Below are positions 55,849 to 64,000 of a stretch of DNA of 64,000 bases, one piece after another; positions within the stretch are counted from its first letter, which is position 1; every line of letters starts with the position of its first letter. A program made the translations under genes and the position numbers. Source of the DNA: Pyropia haitanensis (lineage: Eukaryota; Rhodophyta; Bangiophyceae; Bangiales; Bangiaceae); the NCBI GenBank assembly GCA_008729055.1, contig SDUX01000008.1, positions 2,232,001 to 2,296,000 of the forward strand, written 5' to 3'. The notes under the pieces were generated by a model that did not search any database, had not been told where the DNA came from, and worked only from the letters and a program-made list of their open reading frames with translations.

Positions 55849-56965
55849 GGGCGGCCGCCTCCTTGGCCGCCGCCTCCTCTTCGCGGGCGATGAGGAGGCG
55901 GTGGACCTCGGGGACGGCGGCGTCGAGGGCGCCGGTGGTCGCCTGTAGGCCCGCCTGGTCCCGCGCCCGTTCGGCCTTGAACGCCTTGGAGCGGGCGACC
56001 ACCTCGGCCATCACCTCGGCGTGCGTGCGCCGCCGCGCCGGCGGCGCGCCGTCATCGCCGCCGCTGCCGTCGTTGCCGCGGCCGTCGCGGTCGGCGGCGG
56101 CGTCAAACTCGCCGCCGCCAAAGTTGGTCGCCGCCGTCAGGAGGTCCTCACCGTCATCAGAGGCGTCGCCGTCCTCTCCGCTGCTGTCCGCCGCCGCGCG
56201 GCGGCCCGTCCTTCCGCGCCCCCCCCCTGCCGCCGACCCCTTCTTCTGCTTCCGACGCCGCAGCAGCTCTGCAGCGGCCGGCGCGTCCGGGTCATCCTCA
56301 TCGCCGTCCAGCCCCTCGCCCTCCTCATCCGACGCGACATAGTCGTCCCGCAGGATGGTCGCGTCCAGCCGCTGCCCCCCGTGCGTTAGCGCATCGTCGT
56401 CCCCACCGTCACCGCCGCCACCACCACCGCCACCACCACCACCGCCAGCACTCCCACCCCGCCCAAAATGCGAGGCGGTATCATCCCCCCCCCCCCCCCC
56501 TCCTCCCCATCACTCCCCAGGTTGTACACCCCCCCCGGCGGCTGCGCACCCGCTGGTACCGCGCGAGCGCCACATCCCCCGGCGCGACGGCCGCCCCCCC
56601 CCCCCCCCCTCGGCCACCCCAATACGCCGGTCCGCAAACGTGTTGCGCTGGTGCCGGCCGGCGAGCTCCACCGCCACCGCCGCCGCGCGCGCCGCGGCGG
56701 CCGCCGCGCGGGACGCGCCGACGTTGGCGACCACGTCCACATTGGCCACCGCCTGCGGCCGCTTGCGGCTGCCGGTCTTGGCGGCTGCCGCGGCGGCGGC
56801 GGCGGCGGCGGCCGACGGCGCCGACCGCTTGGTGAGGGCGTTGTGGCGGCGGCGGGCCCAGCGCAGCTCAAACGGGTTGGCCGCCGCGGCGGCGGCGGCG
56901 GCCGAGGCGGCGGCGGCGGCGGCGGGGGCCGTAAAGGGGCGAGACCGCTTCTTGGACTTGGCCAT
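53452..56965 (-). CDS. NOP14: Nucleolar protein NOP14
   Basis: Component of the small-subunit processome needed for 18S rRNA maturation and 40S assembly. From [11 protein letters not shown] (ATG at 56965) come [91 protein letters not shown], then [20 protein letters not shown] with [20 protein letters not shown], the helical repeat part ([20 protein letters not shown]), and the C-terminal [19 protein letters not shown] and [12 protein letters not shown]. This order is the complete NOP14 family layout. Frames change at C runs 56594-56609 and 56529-56536, near 55000, and near 54421-54447. Long Ala and Asp/Gly inserts fill the loops. The stop follows GLPNKW at 53452. The family is firm; exact joins are not. 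Confidence 0.88.
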
Positions 56966-58643
56966 GGTGGAGGGGGGGGGGGGGGGGGAAACAGTCAAGA
57001 AGTGCAGGGGGTTGTTGCGCCGCCGTCAGTGACGGCCGTGCGGGGCGCCACGGCGGGACACGGCCCAGACGAGGAGGCCACCCGGACCGGCGGCTCGAGG
57101 AGCGGCACCACGCCGGCGTGGGCGCCGACGAGGGCGCCGGCGGTGTCCCGCCACCCTCGAAAAAGAAGGTTGGAGAGAAAAAGCCCCCTTGTATTTGATC
57201 TGTCTCACAAAATACATCGCATTGCGCACACTTGGAACTTGAAAATGAAATGGATACGAAATCGTAAGCACCATCTGGGTGACATTGTGGTGCAAACAAC
57301 GCCAAACTGGAATCAGACGGCGTCCCCGGTGGATGGGGCGTTGCACCAAACCGCGGCGCAACCTCGACCACACCTCGGGCCACCATCTCGAGAGATCTCT
57401 GGCAGCACCCCGCCGCCCTCCCCTCCCACGGGCGATCTGGGTCGATTCCCAAAGCGGGGGTCTGCGACCCCCCCCCCCCCCCCCGCCGCGTGCACACCGG
57501 CGCACCCGCCCACACCATTGGCCGGCAAGGGGTTTTGGCGGCCAAGAAAAAAAAAAAATCCCCGCAACCCTCGCCGCCGCCGCGCCCCGCCCACGCCAAC
57601 CCCACCCGGCAGCGGCGGCAGCCAGGCGCCCAACCCTGCACGCAGCGGCGGCGGTCACCACCCCCCCCCCCCCCCGTTTCTTCCCCCCCCCCACCACCCC
57701 CGGCGTCTGCCCCGATCCGTGGACGCTGCCCACACCCGCCGGTCGCCCCTCCCGCGGCGGCGCCCCCCCCCCCCCCCCACCGCGTGTGGCCCGCAGCCCG
57801 CAGCTGGCGCGCGTGTGCCACGCGCGCGCGGCGGGCCCACGCGGCGGCGGCGGCGGCCGTCGCCGCCGCCGCCGCCGCGGCCGCCGCGGGGGCCCGCCGC
57901 CGCCGACGCGGCGGGGCCGCGACCGAGGCGCCACACCAAAACGAGTCGGGCACGCAGGTGCCGAGGCGGGTCTCCCCCCCCCCACACGTACGTAGGGGCG
58001 CGGGTGGGACCGGCCGCCGCGGTCTGGCGGCGGGCGGCCGCGTCCGCCCGCGTGACCCGCGGCCGCCGCCTCGCGCGCGGGGAGGTGCGCGGCCGCCGCG
58101 GTCTGGCCCAGCCGCGGGGGGCGGGCGGCCGCGCCCGCGGCCCAGCCGCGGGGGCGGGCGGGCGGACCCGCCGCCGCGCGGCCATTGTCCCACCCGCCGC
58201 CGCGGCCGCCGCGGCGCGGTGCCAACGTCGGCGCTCCGCCTCCCCCCCCCTCCCCCTCCCCCCCCCCCCCCCCCCCACCCCCACCGTCACGCCCCGCCCG
58301 TGCCGCCCCGCGCGCTGCTGGGCTCCCCCTTTTTGCCGCCGCGGCGGGGCGGCTCCCCCCTGCGTGCTCCCCCTGCCACGGCGGCGTGGCGGCGTCGTCG
58401 GTGCGGCCGGCGGCAGCGTCTGCCGCCCCCTGGCTGTGTGGGCGGCGGCCGCCGGGCGGGCCCCCCCGCGACCGCCACCGCTGGCGCCCGCCCGCCGCGC
58501 GCGGCGCCCTCTGCCTCGCCCGCCTCTGCGCTCCCCCGCGTGCGCGCGTGCCGCATAGGTTTCTTCGGTGCCCTACCACCCCCGCCCCCCCCCGTCCTCC
58601 CTACCCCTCCCGCCGTCGCTCCCGCCGTCGCGTGCCGGTGACG
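56966..58643. other. Intergenic between divergent genes
   Basis: G run at 56971-56987 directly upstream of the NOP14 ATG, an AT-richer patch at 57160-57320 that is the likely core promoter area, then C-rich sequence with a short A run at about 57546-57559. No conserved frame is seen. Confidence 0.5.
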
Positions 58644-58725
58644 ATGGGCGCCGCGACCAGCTGCCTCGCGCGTCCCCCCTCCGCGTCGGTCGCCAAGCGC
58701 CACCGCGCCGGCGGGCGTCCGCCCC

Positions 58726-58763
<38 letters not shown>

Positions 58764-58969
58764 CTTTCCACTTTGGATGGCCGCGCCGCCGCCCCCGGCA
58801 GCGGCGGCAGCGGCGACGGCGGCGGTGGCGGCGGCGGCGGCGTCACCCCCCCCGCGTCCGACGTGACCGCCACCACCGACGCGCGCTCGACGGGCACGGC
58901 GAGCGACGGCGGCGGCGAGCCGCCGCCGGCGCCGCCCCGCGCGGGCGCCCCCCCCCCCCCCGCCGTGGC

Positions 58970-59008
<39 letters not shown>

Positions 59009-59604
59009 GGCCAGCCGGCCGTCGGCGGACTTTGTGGAGCTGCCCCCGCACATGAGCGTCGCGCAGGTGCTGCGGCCGCGGGACGCGGGGGCGGTGCTCG
59101 ACGCGTTTGCGGCGCCCGCCGGCGGGCCCGCCGGCGGGCCCGCCGTCGGCCCCGCCGCCGCCGCACGCCTGTACGCGGGGACGCCACTGGGGGGGGGGGT
59201 TGGCAGGGGGGGGTCGCCCCGGCGGGGCGGCCGCGACTGCCGCCGGCGGCGGCGGCGGCGGCGGCGGCGTCGACGGCGACGACGCGCGGTCACGGACGTC
59301 GACGGAGGTGACGCCCGACCTGCCCAGTGACCTGGACGATGACGACGGGCCAGACGGCGGGCGCCCGTTTAGTTGTGACACCGCCGCGCTGCTGCTCAAC
59401 CGGCGGGCGGCGGAGGAGGACGCGGGGAGTGACGGCGGCGACGCGGCGCCGCCGCCGCCGGCCTGGGGGGGGGGGGTCGCCCGGCTCGTGCCGCCGGCGC
59501 CGCCGCCGGTGCCGGCCGTGCCGGCGCCGCCGCTGCCGCCGCTGGCGCCCGCCGCCGCGTCGCCGCTGACGCCGCCGCCGCTGACGCCGCCGCCGCTGAC
59601 GCCG

Positions 59605-59662
<58 letters not shown>

Positions 59663-60015
59663 GGGCGGCGGCGGTCGGCACGCCCGCGCGGGAGCGGCGG
59701 ACCCCCTGGACGCCGCCGCCGCCGCTCCCCCCCATCGCCCTCCCCCCCGCCGGCGACGGCGCGGCGGGCGTGGCCGGGCGGGGCGGGAGCCCCCACGGCT
59801 CCCCGCTGATGGGCGTCATCCGCGAGCGCGTCGACGGGTACGAGCGGCTCGGGCGGGAGCGGTCGGTGCGACAGGCGGCGGTGGGCTCGCCGGGCCGCGC
59901 CGCGCTCGCCGCGGGCGGCTCGCCCGTGTCGCCGGCGTGGCTCGGGCCGGCCGCGCTCGGGCCGCGGGGACGCGCGCCGCCGGGGGGGGGGGGGGGGGGG
60001 TGGACGCGCGCGTGA
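58644..60015 (+). CDS. N-myristoylation-type Gly/Pro-rich protein
   Basis: The ATG at 58644 gives MGAATSCLARPPSASVAKRH: Gly2 with Ser/Thr near position 6 and Cys7 is the pattern for N-myristoylation plus palmitoylation, so membrane anchoring is likely. A Gly-rich region and FVELPPHMSVAQVLRPRDAG precede a frame change in the G11 run at 59189-59199. The second part has TSTEVTPDLPSDLDDDDGPD, DTAALLLNRRAAEEDAGSD, a long Pro-rich stretch with repeated LTPPP, then MGVIRERVDGYERLGRERSV, a short charged helix. The stop is at 60013-60015. The two blocks FVELPPHMSVAQVL and FSCDTAALLLN look conserved but no family is recognised. A T-rich stretch downstream (60090-60290) is probably 3' UTR. Confidence 0.6.
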
Positions 60016-62292
60016 CCAGTGCGGTGCGCGACGGCCGGGGCGGCGACGCGGGTCTCTGCTTGGAACGCGTCGGGCGGGTGTGTCTTGATCGTCTGAGTCC
60101 TCTTTTTTTTTTCTGCCTCTCTCCTTGTGCTTGGTCTCTTGTGTTTTTTCTCCTTGTCCTTGCCCGTGTTGCCTGTGCCTCTGTTTTTTTTTCCCTTTCT
60201 GAGCCTTTTTTTTTTTTGGTTGGACGTCTGGGTATGCATGCGACGTCCACGGGTTCGTTGTTTCTGTTTTTCTTTGTCTCTTACTTTTCGGGGCACGGTG
60301 GCGTGACGGCGGGGTACTTTGTGTGGTTCTTGCTTCCATGGGCTGCGGCCTATTCCTCTTGTTTCCTGACCACGACGACCCCACACGGGCGGCGGCTGCG
60401 TTTGCATCAGACACTGCTGCCGCCGCACCCGCCGCCCGCCACCCGCCGCCCGCGGGCCAACCCCGCCGCCCGCGCGGGCGCGGGTCTCGGCTCCCCCCCC
60501 CCCCCCCCCCCTCGCGTCTGGCCGATGCGACGTGGCCGCGACGGTCCTGCAAAGCGGCTGCCGGCGGTCGGTCGCGTGACCCCCAACGCACCCGCTCCCC
60601 GACGGTGGCGGCGCGGCCCGTCGGCGCGGCCAGACTGCGAGATTGCCAGTGCCACCTGCCAGGCGTCTGCGCCGCGGGTCCGACCGCTCCCCCGGCCGCG
60701 CCCCCTGCGCACGCTCCCCCCCCCCCCCCCCCCCGCCCTGGGCCGCCCCCTACGCCAGTCCCCCCCTACCCAGCGCCCGCTCTCCACTCTGGTACCCCCC
60801 TAGCCCCCCCCCCCGCCGCCGCCACCACCACAGCCTTGGCGGAGTGTTGCAGCTCCCCGCGGCGGCGGCACCGCCGGCCACGGCCGCGCCCATCGCGGTC
60901 GCGGTCAGTGGCTCGGGTGGAACGGCGACGGCCGGCCGCGGCCACACCAGTGGAGGACGCAGCAGGCGGCGACAAAGCCGGCGCCAACCAGCACCTCGGC
61001 AACGTGCGTCGACATGCCTGCAAAGGGTGCGCGCCCGACCGCGCCTCGCCTCGCCACGCGGCCAAGTCACGCCACCGGCTGGCTCGTGGTCCCAGCAGGG
61101 GGTGGCCACCAGGGAGCGAAGCGCACCGACCAGAAGCGACCGGTTGGAGAGCGGGCACCCGACCCCCTGCGGCCAGCCGCACCGTCGTCAAGGACTGGAC
61201 GGCGTCGGGGGGGGGGGAGGGCGGCCGCCGCCGTGGTGCGGGCAAGCACGGGCGGCGGCGGGAGAGCCAGCAGGCGGCGGCGGGCTGCCAAAACGCAATG
61301 GTCGCGGCGCCTACCCTGCGCGTGCGCTCGCCGCCGGCTCTGCCCCACCGCGCGCGCGGCGGGCTGGCCGGGGGGCTGACGCCCAAACAAAAAAAAGAAA
61401 AGGACAGATGAGACGGTCTCTGGTGGTCACAGAGATAGAAGGGAGAGGGGAGCAGGCGGGTGCAGCGGTGAGAGAGTGGTGAGTTGGACGGGCGGGATGG
61501 CGGTGGCGATGAGGGGAGTGCGAGCGGTCGAGAGGGTGGGGGGTAGGCCACACACACACAGCAGAAGGAGGGTCACCCCCACCAGCGCGCCAGGTCAGTG
61601 TTCTCCCACCACGCCTATGGAAGGGCGCTGGAGCGGCCATCTGCCTAGCACACTGTACGTAAGCACCAGTCTCCCATCGAAGGAGGGGCCCAGCCGTCGT
61701 CCCTCGCGTCCGTTTTTTTCCCGGCCGTGTGGGACGCCTCTCGACTGTGGTCGACCTGCTCGTCGGGTCCAGTCTCCCGTCAATCCGGACGCAGGAAAAG
61801 CGGAGCGGGATCAAGCGGAGCTCTCCCTCGTGTGAGCTCCGTACGGTACTGCACAACCCGACATGATTAAATACCAATTCGTTTCTTTCATGAGATTCAT
61901 CTCGACGCGCCAGACCTCCGCCCGCCATGCCCGCCGCCGCGGCCTCCGGCCGTCGACCGCCGGGCGCGGCCGCGCTTCCACGCCCCCGGCCGCCGCCGCG
62001 CTTGCGCAGGCGGCGGACGCCGTCGCCGCCCCGCCCCCACCGCCACATCCGCCGCCGGCCCGCCCGGCCGCCGGTGTGATTGGGGAGGTCGGCTAGCGCC
62101 CATCCCGCCCCGCGCGTGGCGGCTTGCCGCGCCCAAAGCCGTCGCTTCTGCCCCCCCCCCCCCCACCTCTCCCCCCCCCTCCATCCTTATCCCCCACCCC
62201 CGTCCCTCATCCCCCCACCCGCTCACCACGCTACCCTGCCCCCCACCTCACCCTCCCCACGTTTTCCCCGCCGCCCCCCCCCCCCTGTCACC
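60016..62292. other. Intergenic, no gene seen
   Basis: T-rich region just after the stop (60094-60290) with runs of up to 11 T, then GC-rich sequence without a conserved frame. C-rich leader sequence (62145-62290) precedes the ORANGE start codon. Confidence 0.5.
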
Positions 62293-63542
62293 ATGAGGTT
62301 GGCGTTCCTGCCGCCCGCGGCGCCACCACCCGTCCACCCCGGCCCGCCACGGTCCGCCCGCCACGCGGTGCGGGTGGCGCCACCGCGGCGCCCCGCGCGC
62401 GGCGGCTGCGGCGGCTGCGGCTGGGCCGCCCGCCCGCGTGGCGGCGGCGGCGGCGGCGGCGGCGTCGCGCCCGCCGCCCTGCCAGCCGCGGCGGCGGCAA
62501 CCCCCCGGATGGCCTTGACGCCGCCCGCGTCGCCGGCCGCGACGCTCCTCCTGCTCTCGGCGGCGACGACGCACGTGCTGACGCCCGCCGCCGAGGCGGT
62601 TGCCGAGTTCCTCCGCGGCCAGGTGGGCGCGCCGGGCCTCATGGCGGGCACGGGCGACTGCCTCACCGCCGCGGCGGCCGCGTCCATGGCGGCGGGCTTG
62701 GCGGGGGGGGGGGCGGGGGGCGCCGGCGCCGCCGGCGCCGCCACCGCCGCGGCCGCCGCCGCGGGGGCGGGGGTGGGGTGTGTGGACACGTCGCTGACGA
62801 CGCTGATGACCGCGCCGACGGTGAATGAGATTGCGGCGGCGGTGGCGGGTGGGACGGTGGGGGTGATGGGCACGCTCATTGCGCTCGAGGTGAACCGGCA
62901 AAAGGTGGGTGGGGGGGGGTGCGTGGTTGGGCGCTGCAGGGGGACGGGCGGTGGCGGCGCGTGGCCGCGGCGGGCGCCGCGCGGGTGGCGGTGGAAGGGC
63001 AGAGTGGGTGGGGGGCTGGGGGGGTGAGTGGGGCATGCGCTGGACTGTCGCCTGGTCTGCAGCCTGTGACGGGAGCTCGTCCCACCGGGGGCGGTTGGCA
63101 GCCTGTCTTGTAGGTGCCGTCATCAGCGTGGATTCGGGGTGAGGGTAGCCCAGCGGGCAACCACTGACGTGTCCGTGTGCGTTTTTTGTGTGGCTTCCCT
63201 GCGGCCTTCTTTCCCCTTGTCATTCACCCCCCCCCCCCCTCCTGTTTCTTTGGGTGGCAGGCGAAAGAGCGCAAGCAATGCCCCTACTGCCGCGGCTGTG
63301 GCAAGCTCCCCTGCGGCAACTGCTGCACGCTCGGCTCGGTGCCGTCGCGGGTGGCGCCGCTCGCGCAGGACGACTGCCCGGTGTGCGTCTCGACCGGCTA
63401 CGTCGAGTGCAACCACTGCGAAGGGACGGGCCGGCTGGTGCCGATTGAGTATGAGCGTGCGCTGCGCGCGCAGTACGAGTCGTACGAGTTCACGTCGGAG
63501 GAGGTGGACTACTACTCCAACGCGGGGCCACCGTACCTGTGA
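62293..63542 (+). CDS. ORANGE-like plastid protein with DnaJ-type zinc finger
   Basis: Spliced gene of 297 codons: exon 1 62293-62904 and exon 2 63261-63542. ORANGE proteins stabilise phytoene synthase and help plastid protein folding; they have a transit peptide, two membrane helices and a C-terminal Cys-rich finger. Here a basic N-terminus with Gly/Ala runs is followed by hydrophobic ATLLLLSAATTHVLTP and, at about 176-199, EIAAAVAGGTVGVMGTLIAL. Then EVNRQKAKERKQCPYC matches the ORANGE junction between helix and finger. The finger has four CxxC pairs at 211/214, 222/225, 243/246 and 254/257. The tail ends DYYSNAGPPYL. The helix-EVN-KxC join exists only after splicing. BSD2-type proteins share the finger but lack the preceding helices. 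Confidence 0.82.
62905..63260 (+). other. Intron in the ORANGE-like gene (356 bp)
   Basis: Donor GTGGGT at 62905 directly after AAG, acceptor pyrimidine-rich CCTGTTTCTTTGGGTGGCAG ending at 63260. Phase 0. Splicing joins EVNRQK to AKERKQCPYC. Confidence 0.88.
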
Positions 63543-64000
63543 GGCGGGGCGCCGTGGTCTGTGAGGCGGGCTAGGGTGCGCGGGGGGAGGGGGGGCGACG
63601 GCGGCGGGCGGGGGCGGGAGCAGTGGCTGGTGGCGAGGTCGGGGGCGGCGTCGCGAGCAGAAACGGATGGAATGGCACGAGACGGCGGCGTCGGTGGGGA
63701 GGGGGGTCTGCATCCGCGGGTCTCTCCGTCTGGCTGGGGGAGGGGCGGTCGTCTGGCCAGCGCGCGCTGCTCCGCCGCGGTTGCCGCCTCGGTTCGCACC
63801 CCCCACGGCGGCCTGTGTCCTCTGTGGACACCGATGGCCAGCTGTTTTCCACACTGTTGGCCTAGGAGGGGATGGCCGTGCCGGACCTGAGCCGTTCTCT
63901 CTTTGTCGCGCTACGCCTATCGCTGCTGGGAGCGCGCACCTTCCACCGCCGTGGCTGGGGCGGCCAGACAAGCGCCGCATTCATGCCACGTGGCGTATTC
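63543..64000. other. 3' flank to window edge, no gene seen
   Basis: GC-rich after the ORANGE stop, then balanced sequence. No conserved frame reaches the edge. Confidence 0.45.

Overview
The window looks like nuclear DNA of a photosynthetic eukaryote with an extremely GC-rich, intron-poor genome. Plastid-type N-termini (for example MAFVSG at 13042 and MDTIPTVAFVPS at 39288), an ORANGE-like plastid protein, a plant-type nicotianamine synthase, long Ala/Gly/Pro runs inside conserved enzymes and very strong GC at third codon positions point to a bangiophyte red alga of the Porphyra/Pyropia kind. That assignment is inference: no rRNA, tRNA or organelle marker is present.

Layout. On the minus strand at the left edge is a partial gene (1-517, faint Ada3 resemblance), then an RluA-family pseudouridine synthase (1905-3485). 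A gene-poor stretch of lower GC follows, holding a 557-bp terminal-inverted-repeat element (3878-4434). Next come a plus-strand MIT-like Cys-rich protein (5804-6487), an unrecognised disrupted gene (7581-8632), a secretory Ala-rich protein with a histone-H1-like tail (minus, 9915-11111), a small two-helix plastid protein (13042-13446), phosphatidylserine synthase (minus, 14437-15926) and a nicotianamine synthase homologue (17350-18621) behind a duplicated CCAAT region. Then, all on the minus strand: a plastid two-helix protein (19337-20047), a CAP-like protein with two N-terminal-type domains and no C-terminal domain (20810-22536), a Gyp1/TBC1D22-type Rab GAP (23649-26464) and the tRNA methyltransferase TRM1 (28587-31275). 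TRM1 diverges from a plus-strand dynein light-intermediate-chain-like gene (32204-34485). Further right are a protein with a bZIP-like basic region (34735-36657), a plastid membrane protein (37883-39288), an inositol polyphosphate kinase (41006-42933), a polytopic membrane protein fused to a class 3 lipase (46035-50053), a small membrane protein (51552-52244), NOP14 (53452-56965), an N-myristoylation-type Pro-rich protein (58644-60015) and ORANGE (62293-63542).

The genes are ordinary housekeeping and plastid functions placed independently; I see no operon-like system or gene cluster. Two points colour the whole annotation. First, at least nine genes read cleanly only if the frame changes inside a G or C homopolymer run of about 8 to 26 bases, so the reading frames here are broken by tract length rather than by ordinary mutation. 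Second, conserved domains (PSS, IPK, TBC) are interrupted by long low-complexity insertions. Gene spans below therefore run from first to last recognisable codon, with the frame breaks named.
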